Assembly (NCBI GenBank): GCA_013368315.1
Contig: JAACJM010000029.1
Span: forward strand, 62,001-126,000
Length of the DNA: 64,000 nucleotides
Source of the DNA: Tetrapyrgos nigripes
Taxonomy: Eukaryota > Basidiomycota > Agaricomycetes > Agaricales > Campanellaceae
Reading direction: 5' to 3'
Within the stretch, counting starts at the first letter, position 1. Each line of letters begins with the position of its first letter. The notes below the pieces were generated by a model. The model was not told the DNA's origin. It was given only the letters and a program-made list of their open reading frames with translations, and did not search any database. Below are positions 44,007 to 54,306 of the stretch, one piece after another. Position numbers and translations under genes: made by a program.

Positions 44007-44597
44007 AGGGCTCTGAGCCCGGAGCCGGGCCCTAGTAGGCCGGGCCAAGCCTGAGCCCTTGAACCGGCCTACGGCTCAGGCTTTGAGTTTTGAAAGCCCT
44101 TTGGCCCCGGCCTGAGCCATCCAATATCATGCAGGCTCAAGCCGAATATATGCTGCCTAAAACACAGTTATGTAATTTCTTGCATACCAAATGTCATCTT
44201 TAGGGAGGTTTCCCAATTTTGGAGTTTGAGGCTGAGTATGCGCATCGCGTCCTATCGCATCGCAAACTGGAACCAGCATGTTTGTACATATTTGTGCGCC
44301 ACAGTGGCTGGGAAGGACCCCTGTGCTTGACTCTCAACGTCCTCCACAACTGAAATATCCCTAAAATTTTGGCCTCAACATGTCAATGTAGCCAGTGCTT
44401 GACACCATCTTGCCTTCAAACCATTCCATAGACCTATAAACCACTCTCACAAGTCTCTTTTTTTTTTTCTACCAAAAGCCGGGGCTAAGCCTGAGTCGGG
44501 CCTGGGCCCTACTGTAGGGCCCGGCTCATGAGTCAGGCCTGGTCAAGCCGGGCCCTAGCCGGGGCATTTGAGCCGGGCCGGAGCCGTCACATCACTA
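44007..44597. repeat. GGGCC-rich inverted repeat element
   Basis: Both ends are packed with GGGCCC, AGCCGGGCC and GCCTGAGCC motifs in opposite orientation (44007-44125 and 44480-44597) around an AT-richer centre with no reading frame. GTATAG occurs just outside both ends (near 44004 and 44599) and may be a target duplication. Probably a MITE or non-autonomous TIR element. Confidence 0.6.
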
Positions 44598-44818
44598 GTA
44601 TAGCCGTGCGGTTTTTTAGGCAGTGAACATGCGCACTATGATATGCTAGGCGAGTCGGTTGTTGTATAGTTTCCCTTTCTGTCTCCTTACCTCGCTACAG
44701 GCCGGTTCCACCTGATGATCAAGTCGCTCTCCACTTGCTCTCCACAAGTCTGAGGTTTCTATCTCACTTCGCAAGGGGTTACGTTTCTGTTCTGCACTCT
44801 GGTAGGACTACGTCCTTC

Positions 44819-45217
44819 TGTTGAAATATATACCTTCCATGTATAGTAACTATGATTCTATATGGAGTTATTATGAAACTTCTACGTAGCTATAAGTATG
44901 CTAGTCCTCCAGGACATTCTCCGGACATTATTCTTATCTTCTACTATGTAGTGATATCTCTGTAGATAGCAATATGGCCAATGGCAATATTCTCTTAGTC
45001 TCTAGGTATGTCCATGGACAATGTAGATATTAGTAATTACATGCTCTTTATCTAGTATAAAAGCTCTCTGTAAAGTCGTAGATACTACAGAACAATATCC
45101 AGTTCTATCTGCTCTACAAGCAACTCGTATCTAAGCTCTACTAGCTTTCTACTCAGCCCTCTATTTGGTGAGCTCTACTAACTGGTCACCCTACGCTGAA
45201 TATTTGCTGCTTCATTA
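44819..45217 (+). repeat. Candidate solo LTR of another family
   Basis: Starts TGTTGAAATATATACC, carries a TATAAAAGCTC box near 45057 and a CTCTAC-rich region after it, which is an LTR-like layout. CCTTC occurs on both sides (44814-44818 and 45218-45222) and may be the 5 bp duplication, but the right end would then be TTCATTA rather than the usual CA. Right boundary uncertain. Confidence 0.5.
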
Positions 45218-45234
45218 CCTTCCTCAAATCACCA

Positions 45235-45663
45235 GTGAACATCTCCCCAATCCCTATCTCCTTCTTTCGGCTACTCCCTTATAGTTACTCAATACTTTTT
45301 ACTCCAGCCATCATTGAGGAATTCCGGACCAACTTTGAGGTTATATGCCGCTTTGAACGCAGTATAAATGCAGCTGAACCTCGACTAGCGATTCTGAAAC
45401 ACTTGTCCAACTGCTCAAAAACAAGACGACTTGTGGGCTGTTTGGGCCGAATGCTATGTGCTATTGGGGTTTATGTGGGCTGTGAACCCATTGGTGAATG
45501 TAAGGCAAGCAATGAGATGAGAGGCCCTGGCCTCTCTTGTGATGTTCTTCAAGCTGATCTCGAAATTAAGAAGGAGTTCTGGCGCCTTTTTTGCCATTCC
45601 AATCATACCTGGCACCTTGGTTTCCCTCTGTGTGCCATGTTTCACTCGATGTACACTTCATAA
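45235..45663 (+). CDS. Hypothetical 142-residue open frame
   Basis: Open frame without introns, MNISPIPISFFRLLPYSYSI to LCAMFHSMYTS, with 9 Cys and no recognisable domain. It follows the candidate solo LTR. The compact length and lack of introns, in a genome whose genes are intron-rich, make it as likely a chance frame as a gene. Confidence 0.2.
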   Translation: MNISPIPISFFRLLPYSYSILFTPAIIEEFRTNFEVICRFERSINAAEPRLAILKHLSNCSKTRRLVGCLGRMLCAIGVYVGCEPIGECKASNEMRGPGLSCDVLQADLEIKKEFWRLFCHSNHTWHLGFPLCAMFHSMYTS

Positions 45664-45931
45664 AGTCTTCTCTATTCCTGTTCAATCTTTCTAGCGTCTT
45701 CTCTCACCATAGAATATCTCTCAGTCAACATAATGGCGCCGCAGTATGATATCGCAGAGCTTCTTTGTGCTTTTTACATAGTCAACAAGAAATTTTAGGT
45801 CCCAATGCTTCACTTTATTAATTCAGGTAATAAGAGTCCACCAGATATGAAGGAGAGTATGAGAAAAAAAACGAGAGCAAGGATAACTACTACAGGGAGT
45901 GCCTCATTATAATAATCTCAAGCCGAATGCC

Positions 45932-48175
45932 CTATGATTTGAAGGATCTTTTGCGAAGTTCATCACTAGTAAGGGCATCATATGTAGGGCAAAGCTGGTC
46001 CCATTGATCTGATGAAGTAAGTTTAGTTCAGATAATGACGAAGACGAGAAAACGACGGACGTACCGGTAGGAGTTATAGTCGAGTTCCAAGAGTCGGTAC
46101 CCTCTGCAAACACGATGGCAAGACCGCTACGTAGATTCAAACATTCAGGGGGACTCCATCGTAAGCAACGCAGGGAACTCACGCCTCGAGATGCCAGTCA
46201 ATGTGGCAGTGAAGGAACCAGGGACCAGCATTGTCCGTGGTGAACCTGATGGTGACGTTGTCCCCGGTAACACCGGTTGAGACAACATCTCTTCGTGGGG
46301 GATTGGCGTAGTTATACGTGCTACTTCCAGCGCTACGAACGACGTCGAAAGTGTGGCCGTGCACTATATCTACTCGTTAGCAAAAGAGGGGAGTATAAGA
46401 ACGCAGAAAAAAACTTGCACTAATTTCATTGTTAGCAAATGAATAGTAGAAACGAAAGAGAAAAATACACGAACGTGGAAGGGATGTGGCGCTCCTGCGA
46501 CACCACCGGGGATAGAAATTTCAACGGTGGAATTAAGGGGCAGAGAATAGAGGGATCCAGAGGGAAGAAGACTGTCGGCGGTTTGAGCCCCAGAAAGAAT
46601 TTGCAGTAATACTGGGACTGTGGGAGGAACGAAGGATACGTCGTTGATTTGGAAAGTTCCAGTCTGTCGAAAAAGTCAGATACAGCTCGAGGAAAAAATA
46701 CACAGATTGGAAGCACGAAAGAGGCTGTAAGTCACGTAGTGACTATACGTGGTGATACCCTCATATGCTAACTGTGACATCCACTTACAAAGGTCAAATC
46801 CAAGTTGAGGGCAACATCTACTCCTCCGACCTCTGGATCTCCTGGTGCACCGGGATTCTCCAAGGGGACCAAGTCTTCTTCCACCAGAGCATTGGTAGCG
46901 GTTACCTCTGGAGTTCCAGGTTCAGAGTCTTCGTCGGCATCGACGTACCGAAGGATCGCAGAGTTGATTCCGCCACTAAAGCCAGTGGTTCCGGTGCTCG
47001 GATTTGCGCGAATCCAGTAGTTGTCCGTGGCTTGGTCGGCGTTGAGCTAAAAGCATTCTTCAGATGTGGGAGCAAGAGATCTTTAAACGCCACTGCTTAC
47101 AATGACTGAATATCTCTGTCCTGCAAAAATTTGGATCTGGTCCACTTCGAGCTCCTCGTGGTTGACACCATCAACTTCAATGACGGTCATGGTGTGATTA
47201 TCGATGGAGAACACAAAATTGGGGTCGCAAGCAACGTTTATCAGACGGAACCTATACCTCTTTCCTTGCTCGACGGTGATGACAGCCAACTCCGTTGCAT
47301 TTCCACCATCAAAACGGCCAAGGCCGTTGATGAGCGTAGCATCAGAAGCACTAGTTGCAGTGGTCAGCAACTGACGATGAGTAGTAGTAGAGCGTTAAGA
47401 ACATACGGGAAAGTCAAAGTCTCGGCCTTGTCATGGTACCAGTCCGCGAGGGTGATAACTGTGGTTTCTGTGCGAAAGGAAGCGTGTCAGAGATAGCCCA
47501 AAATACTGGAAATAATCACTGACCGTCGTCAACATCATACGAATCAGCATAAGGGTCGTCAGGGTCATAAATGACCAAAGGACCACGAAGACCGTCGCAA
47601 TATTGAGTCGACAGGTGGGAATGGTACCAGAACGTGCCGGCTTGATCTGTTGCAAAGAAATTGTAGAGAAATTGGTTGCCAGAAGCTATAGGACACTGGT
47701 TGACGAAGGCAGGCCTACAAGGAAAAGTTAGTAGGAGCTATGGGACAGGGAGAAATCAAAGCAGACCCATCAGCCCATCCGGTTCCAGCTTGAAAGAGAC
47801 CGTGCCAGTGCTTAAGAAAACATATAGATAAGCGTCATCACAATCAATTTTTAAAAAAACGTACGACAGAAGTCGTCTTCAACATAGTATCGTCGTCAAG
47901 TTGATTAATGACATTGATTTGGAAGTTGTCACCCTGCGTATGAATTCAGCTTGGGATCACCAAAAGGATAATAAAAACTTCATCACCTTATTACCGACAA
48001 TCAATGGGCCAATCACCGACGAAGTTGAACCAGCCAGGGTTGCAGTACGACTGAATCCATCTGGAGAGACTTCAGCGTTGGAAATAGTAAGGTCCGTCAC
48101 TGGACCAATCGTCTCAGCGAACGAAGAGGATGCGAGTGCGAGAAGAAGGAGGGGTTTGAAAGAACGGAGCGACAT
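45932..48175 (-). CDS. Laccase (multicopper oxidase, benzenediol:oxygen oxidoreductase)
   Basis: Exons in transcription order: 48175-47987, 47933-47865, 47810-47767, 47714-47524, 47467-47407, 47350-47101, 47046-46789, 46663-46475, 46419 (1 nt), 46363-46183, 46126-46065, 46008-45932. With the 1-nt exon the chain is in phase throughout and gives 523 residues, a normal laccase length. Signal peptide [20 protein letters not shown]. All four copper signatures are present: L1 [10 protein letters not shown]2 [18 protein letters not shown]3 HPFHLHGH, L4 [16 protein letters not shown]. Leu is at the axial T1 position, which in characterised laccases goes with intermediate redox potential. An alternative upstream ATG (48187) would add MSRK; I chose 48175 because it gives a typical signal peptide. 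Extracellular oxidation of phenols, lignin decay or pigment formation are usual roles. Confidence 0.95.
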
Positions 48176-48262
48176 CTTCCGACTCATGAGGGAAGGACTA
48201 GTTTAAGCAAACAAAATCAGACTAAAGTGGTTGTTGGATTCTAGCTCGACGAGGCAAACGAG

Positions 48263-48270
48263 CTTTTATA
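48263..48270 (-). promoter_or_regulatory. TATA box of the laccase gene
   Basis: TATAAAAG on the minus strand, about 90 nt upstream of the chosen ATG. Common position for Agaricomycete laccase promoters. Confidence 0.65.
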
Positions 48271-49178
48271 CTTGATATCCGATTGTGAGCTACATATCCA
48301 AGTTTAACTGGCTTTCCCAGAGCCTCCGATTTTCGCAACGTTTCGAAAGTAGTCCGCAGTGGAGACTGGCATTGAAAACTGATGTGTCTAATCGGATGAG
48401 AAAGTCCAGCAAGCCTGTGATACAAAGCTGTATCAAGCGCTCAACAGGATGCTCGCCCGAGCTTTCGGACTCTCGGGAGAGTCACCATTCATATAGCTGT
48501 CAGAGCCATTGCGCGAATATGCCGCTAAGTTTTTGAGGAGATGTCTGTGTAACGGTATTCTGGGTCAATGTAAAAAGAATCTGGAATAGGCCAGAGGCCT
48601 TTGAGATGGGATGGTGGTTGCGGACAACTTGCGACAGCGCAAAGACTGCCACATCACATGAGTGACATCACACCTTGGTCATCAAACCGAGCGATGCCGG
48701 CCAGCCACAGTTTCTATAATTAGCTCATTGTCCCGGCTTCACCGTTTCACGATAGACGGACGCTTTCTGGACCCCGGCGCATCAGTTATTGGTCCCAGCC
48801 CAATCAATATACTCCACTCCTTGAAGCCCATGTCCTGTACCAACTGCGAGATCTTCAAGAGGAATGCTCAAGTAAATTTTGAGTAACTCAGCTCTCCGTG
48901 CTGACGGAGAGTAAGGCACAAATGTCTCGAAATGCTCTAAATTTGCTTGTCTTCCTGGCGCACGATAGTACGGAGTCAGTCCGCAGTTCTGCGCTACAGT
49001 CTAAGTACTAAGTGTTCCCAGTGCTATTTCCTCGCAGTTAGAATAGTCCGTGCGCAGTAAGAATGCAGCAACAGCTAGGAGAGTCAGGGCATATCCATGG
49101 AGATGCGGTATCCAGTGAATCACATTCTCAAATTACTTTTAAGAGGCTTTGAACTGCCACATGGCAATATTCGATATA
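48271..49178. other. Laccase upstream region
   Basis: No gene recognised. Short frames only. Confidence 0.5.
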
Positions 49179-49369
49179 CTGTACCATTTCGAATAGATGG
49201 AATGGTCACAGGTCACTGAAGCCATTTTCCAAGGAAAAATCGGCAATTTGAAGCAAAAAAATTCCAATTTTTGACCTTGGTCACACCTAAATTTGGAAAA
49301 TTTCCAGGACCCAGATGGAAAAAAATGTCACAGGTCACAATGCCTTTCCATCTATTCGAAATGGTACAG
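49179..49369. mobile_element. CTGTACC palindromic MITE
   Basis: 191 bp, inverted ends CTGTACCATTTCGAATAGAT then GGAA and complement, flanked by TA (49177-49178, 49370-49371). GGTCACAGGTCAC or TGTCACAGGTCAC is repeated sub-terminally. Tc1/mariner-type TA target. Confidence 0.9.
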
Positions 49370-50642
49370 TATTTGCGGATGTAGACGGACATACTTGTAG
49401 GAAAGCATCAATGATTCGCTCTGCCATCAACTGAGCTAAAAGAACGAGCAAAATACGCTTGAGAGGTAAATTGGCCTTGGGTCCTAGACTCCAACTAACT
49501 ATCGATCCAAATATCGAGACGACTCGGTATTTTAGCAGAAACTACATATACGTACACATCGACGTATACGTACTTACCCCACAAGCTCGAAGCAAGAAGG
49601 CCTGAACAATTACCGGCGATACCTATCCGGATGACAGGTTAGAGCCTGTTCAGTAGAAAGTAAAGACGCTTAAAATTTTTAACAGATTACTGCATATGGT
49701 AGTTCTGTTTATAATTCTCACACCCAGTAGTAACGTGCCAGTGGCGGGTCGCCGTGTCATTCACACGATTTGCCGACGGACTTTAGGAGTGTTCCCGTAT
49801 CTCGGCTATCCATCCACTTTCGATGTCGTTTTCAGTTCACTCTTTTTGGCAGAGAATCCTGGTATGTTTGAGTGTTAATGTCACGCTGGTGTTATCTCAG
49901 AATATATAGCATGTTTCTGCTACACTATAAGGCTTCAAAATGCACATACATATGTATGAAAATGAACTTGTTTCCATGCAGAGCCAATTTACTCCATTTG
50001 GTTTGTGGGGTAGGTTTTCCTCGAGTTTGCTGCTTGTAGCTTCCCACTCAGTGCTTTTTGTGAGGGAATTATCTTTGCATGAATTATTTGTATGGATGTA
50101 ATGAGTTTGGGTCTACCACCACATCAACAGAGCTCATAATAAGTTGGAAAAGGTTAAGAAATGTCTTATGTACATTGGCTTGGTGGCACGTTGGGCGACA
50201 CGTCGCTGGCACGCCAGGCGGCACGTCGGTACATATGATTGACGTGCCTCCCCGATAGATCTGCGTGCCAGTCCTCGACCGACTCGCCCATCAAACAAGT
50301 CAAAGCTCTTCAAAGCTTCAGTCATTTAGAGTCAAAATGGGTTTTGACTGAGGCTACAGGCCTCTGGATGAGTACCCTTGATATTCTAGTTGAATCTCCT
50401 TTGCAGATACTTATGTTTACACTGTCTGGATATTCAGACATTGCCGGTTCTTGCTCAAAATCAAGTTGTAACTCCCATTTTGATAAGTGCTTACTTTAGA
50501 TGGTTGTGTTTAGGTCTTTATAACTCAAAATAGTCATGGAATGACTTTGAAAATGACTTAGAATTTTTACTGATGGCACGGCGACACACTGACACTGGCA
50601 CGCCGGCACGCCGGGGTGACACGGTAAATTGTACATACCGGT

Positions 50643-50876
50643 AGTAACCAATATTCCGTGGCCAGAAGTTAGTTGGGAAACATCAAATCTCTGGTGCTCG
50701 GAAACGGATTCGAAAACTTTAAATTTCCGAAGCCTTCGGCAAGCGATCCGATTGGCTCGGATCCACTTCCGATAGATTTCTGAAGCACGAAAACCTTTCG
50801 TTTTCAAACGAGTTTCCTGGTCGCTCGAAAGCTCGACCTTTCCTAACTAACTTTTGACGAGTGAATATTGGTTACT
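50643..50876. mobile_element. AGTAACCAATATTC MITE nested in the Harbinger element
   Basis: 234 bp with inverted ends AGTAACCAATATTC followed by AGAAGTTAGTTGGGAAA-like sequence on both sides. No clear target duplication. A GGCACG-rich inverted pair at 50172-50225 and 50566-50625 is a further probable insertion nearby. Confidence 0.7.
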
Positions 50877-50966
50877 GCTGGGTGTGTCTACTGTGACCCT
50901 TCTGTGACTTGCGGAAAAAAAATCTCATCGCTTCGCTCAATAGCCTATATACCGCCTACGATATCC

Positions 50967-51338
50967 TCAATGGCTTAGAATGACACCGAGACAGCTGTAC
51001 CCAAGAGCAGGAGACGCAGGAGGGCACCGAAACCTGGCGGAAATGCCCTTTTCTTCCATCGTAAGATGCTGACTATCCTCCACTCCCAGTGCCCTCAACT
51101 GCTCTACAAAGAACAAAAAAACATGTAACCGCATTCCAAGCTCGTTATATATCCGGTCTGGATGGCCTTTGATGAGTTCCAGAACCCACTGTGCACCGGT
51201 CTGGGCGGAGGTGTGATAAGGTTGCTTCCAGTAGTGAGGAGATGCATAGATGGCGACGACAAGGACAATTACATTCACCAGCCACCCAGCAGCGAGTATA
51301 ATGGGCCGTAGAGCATCCAGAGATCGCTGAGGATGCAT
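50967..51338 (-). pseudogene. PIF/Harbinger transposase, N-terminal remnant
   Basis: 123-codon frame. YHTSAQTGAQWVLELIKGHP, then DRIYNELGMRLHVFLFFVEQ and LRALGVEDSQHLTMEEKG match the N-terminal region of basidiomycete Harbinger transposases. The family then continues into LAIFLYxxVTG and a DDE nuclease core; here similarity stops at about 51050 and no DDE core follows. A hydrophobic segment (LAAGWLVNVIVLVVAIYA) precedes it. Confidence 0.8.
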
Positions 51339-51473
51339 ACCGCTTACTGGAGACGACGTCCTTGACGCTCTTACGACTCTGTCACGCTTTCAGAGAAAAT
51401 TTCGGACACCTGCCATTTCGAGTAATCCGTTAAAAAGTACACGCGTCTTTACTTTCTACTGAACAGGCTCTTA

Positions 51474-51997
51474 ATGCCCCTCCGCTATCTGTCCGTAACA
51501 CAACAGCTAGCGTCTTCCGACAAACGGAAATTCGTGTCTATTGCCGCAGTAGAAGGAAAGATAGTACTGATCTGTATCATATGGAAAGTTGCAACGGTGA
51601 AGTGCGTAAGGTATTAATACTACGACTAGAGAGGATTTAAAGCACTTACCCGCTACATAATATTAAATTAGTTCTCCATTCAAGGCCTTGCAGATACTTG
51701 AAAATCGATTCACTGATTAGTCTGTCGAAACAGGGAATCACACCGAATTCCCTGAAAGCCTGCGAAATCACCATCGCACATCCTGACAGCGATGATCGGC
51801 CGGGTTTCCCCAATTCGTTCGCTCTTGATATTGAACGCTATTTCATAAAAACATAGCCTCGCAAAGGTCACGAGCGAAAGAGGTAATTAATTCGGTCCTT
51901 CGACCCAGTAACCTTGAGAAATTCCAGGCGTCCATGTCCTTAATCCTACCGCTTCATCGGGCTGCGGAAGCTTGTATAATACGAATTGATCTAGCAA
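51474..51997. other. Intergenic upstream of the small secreted protein
   Basis: No gene recognised; probably the promoter region of the gene at 52076. Confidence 0.5.
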
Positions 51998-52003
51998 TAT
52001 AAA
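51998..52003 (+). promoter_or_regulatory. TATA box of the small secreted protein gene
   Basis: TATAAA 73-78 bp upstream of the ATG at 52076, followed by a C/T-rich leader. Confidence 0.6.
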
Positions 52004-52075
52004 CTGCGAGTACCAGAGGGCTTCCCATATATCCACTCACCATCGAACCATCTCCCATTCTACAAATTCATCATT

Positions 52076-52436
52076 ATGAAGTTTTCGCTCACCGTCTTCA
52101 CCCTTGCCATTGCTGGCCTCACCACTGCCGTCGCAGTGAGCTAATAATCCCTTGCTTTCCTTTTGTTGCCACTGACCCGGTCACCCCGGACGCCTTGTAG
52201 GTCGAAAAGCGAGAAACTGTAGACACTGGAGACGTCACCTCCCTTGCATCGACTGGCCAGCTCGTCACTGCTACCAAGATCTTCCCGTCTATAATCGATG
52301 TCTCACCCTTCATGGTAACGGTTACTCAGGAGCATGTCTGGACGTGAGTATAATTTATTCTTTGGATCTTTGGTATGGTGGTTTTGACGCAATGTTGGAT
52401 GATAGGCAATTCCCTACCAGTACTCCAACGAATTGA
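52076..52436 (+). CDS. Small secreted protein with a Lys-Arg processing site
   Basis: Three exons (52076-52135, 52201-52343, 52406-52436), GT-AG and in phase, giving 77 residues. The signal peptide MKFSLTVFTLAIAGLTTAVA is encoded exactly by exon 1. Exon 2 starts VEKRETVDTG, so a Kex2-type cut after KR would release a mature peptide of about 53 residues, Thr/Val/Ser-rich and without cysteine. It lacks a CaaX end, so it is not a mating pheromone precursor. I know no homologue. The intron placement, TATA box and signal peptide argue for a real gene. Confidence 0.7.
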
Positions 52437-53184
52437 TGGACGTTCAGCTAATTAGCAGCTATCGCCCATGGTACAGGAGATAATATGAAGAAGAAGACCA
52501 TATCTTATTTGTACATGCCAATCCCTGCCCCAATTGTTATTGGAACGCCGTTCGTTTGTTGTTTCCATCTGGTATTTAGTCAGGAATATATCCTTCCTGT
52601 GGTTTTCTTACATTAATGAGAAGTGCTATCTACTCTGTCTACTTATATTGTCGTCGAGGAACAAAAGAGGTACCCAGAGTAATCTTATTCACTTACCCAG
52701 AAAGGCTCTCAATGTCAGTGAGCAGTGAGACTTGAAACCCAAACCAAATCATAAGCCAATGCTTTGATAACTTTGGAAATGGAATGCCTGTCAACTCCAA
52801 GCTCATTTTCATTCATCCGGATTACCAGCCCGCAACGAGAATCCTTGACTTGAAGACAGAGAATTTGTGTCCGAACTGCCTTGACGCCTTGACGAACTTA
52901 ATATTCCCATTTTTATCCTCGCACAGGCTCGCATTTAACAATACTAATCTTACTTTAAATTTTACCCAGACCTATATTGCTATCCGTTGTTCCTATCTTC
53001 TTCCTCTCATGCGCACCAGCACCTCCCAAGCCGCAATTCGTTGATAATTAGCACTCTTTTCGGACCCTCACCGTGCTATCTTCAACGCCGCTGCTAGGGT
53101 GGATAAGAATGAGAACAGAATGAGAGGTAGGCGAGTTTTCCATTGTGATTTGTGTACATTACGAGGCCGAAGAATGAGGCTGAG
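52437..53184. other. Intergenic, no gene recognised
   Basis: Short frames only (for example 52784-53044) with no domain. GAGGCCGAAGAATGAGGCTGAG at the right end belongs to the repeat shared with 10830 and 18316. Confidence 0.45.
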
Positions 53185-53906
53185 TCCCCGACTCCGACCG
53201 AAGGGAAAGAGGAGGGAGGGGCCAACTGAGCGACATCATGCCGCCGTCGCCGAATGAAGTTTAAAAATTTCACGGTCAGTTCCGAGTTGATGGAAACTTT
53301 GACGTCGTTCCATTTCAAAATTTTCTCCTTCAACCTACAATCGTGACTGTCTCCGAGTGCCTTCGTCGCGCTGCGAGTACTTGTCCACGTTTTCTGGTAC
53401 TGTCACTGCAGAGCTACGTCAGAGTCCTTCATAAACTGTCTTTATTGGACCTGTATCACTTACACTACAATCTGGACAACTCTGCTCCCAAAAAGACAAA
53501 CAGCAAAACCGTTCGTGTAAAGACTGTCGCTGAACTTTTACAAGCCAAAGTTGCTCTGCTCTGTAGGATGGATATCCAAGATCACTATGAACATCTATAT
53601 CACTTTGTGCACAACATCATTCAATGTGAATTGGGTGAGTTCTGGCCACAATTAAGACTGGAATATCTTTTGTACCAGACTTTTTGTCTGAGATACCGAG
53701 CACAATGTAACGGATTGGCTTTTGGATTTTGAGGCAGGTACCTTCATTCAAGAATGCTTTGAGAACAACTGTACAGCACTTATGGACTCTATCCCTGTTA
53801 CAACTAGAATCAGTCACAATCATATAGTTTATCGTATTTCAGTGCTTGATTTCCACAGCGAGTGTCAGTCTTTGCCGATGCTCTGATCAATGGTCGGAGT
53901 CGGGGA
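53185..53906. mobile_element. TCCCCGACTCCGACC TIR element with an internal ORF
   Basis: 722 bp with perfect 15 bp inverted ends TCCCCGACTCCGACC / GGTCGGAGTCGGGGA. It interrupts a dispersed repeat: GAATGAGGCTGAG lies to its left and TTCTTTACACTGCATTTCC to its right, which are contiguous at 10830 and 18316. A 129-codon plus-strand frame (53343-53732) contains LSLLDLYHLHYNLDN but matches no family I know. No clear target duplication. Confidence 0.7.
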
Positions 53907-54306
53907 TGCCGCGCACGCGCGGCGTTACTGGATTCTTTACACTGCATTTCCGCGTGTGGCTATGTCTAATTGGTGCCCCGGTTATTTCCGTTCTTCCTTC
54001 CTGTTTCATTTGTCATTTGTTTGACTCCAGCTTTGTAGCCAGGCTGTAGGCAAACAATCACATCAGCGTCGTTCCGCTTTTCCTTCGCTTTGCATTTATC
54101 TCACTAGCCATTACACAAGTCTTTCATTTCCTCCTCACGCTAACAAATATATCAACATCTAATGTTGATTTTGGTATGTGGTCTTCTATCCTGAAAAGTA
54201 TCAGTTTACTTGATTTCAAACTATATGCTGATGATCATCTAGGTGTCTTTTGATCTGCATGGCTACTCTTGGGGATTGTCTGTGCTACAACTGCGGTAGA
54301 ATGAAT
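53907..54306. other. Repeat remnant and intergenic sequence
   Basis: Begins with TGCCGCGCACGCGCGGCG (a small GC hairpin) and the right half of the interrupted dispersed repeat (CATTTCCGCGTGTGGCTATG). No gene. Confidence 0.5.

Larger units (their letters stand above)
49642..51470 (-). mobile_element. Decayed PIF/Harbinger DNA transposon
   Basis: 1829 bp with inverted ends GAGCCTGTTCAGTAGAAAGT then AAAGACGC (similarity continues to TTTTTAAC.GATTACT, about 55 bp), flanked by TTA on both sides (49639-49641, 51471-51473). A 3 bp TTA duplication and GAGCCTGTT-like ends are typical of PIF/Harbinger. A transposase N-terminal remnant lies near the right end on the minus strand. Most of the catalytic region is replaced by unrelated sequence including nested repeats. 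Confidence 0.92.

Noticed and set aside
46364..46474. Single ordinary intron in the laccase L3 motif
   Set aside because: Removing all 111 nt joins CAC to TGCACGG and shifts the frame, destroying HGH and everything downstream; the two-intron reading is the only canonical one that fits.
47131..47496. 121-codon plus-strand frame
   Set aside because: Antisense to laccase exons 5 and 6.
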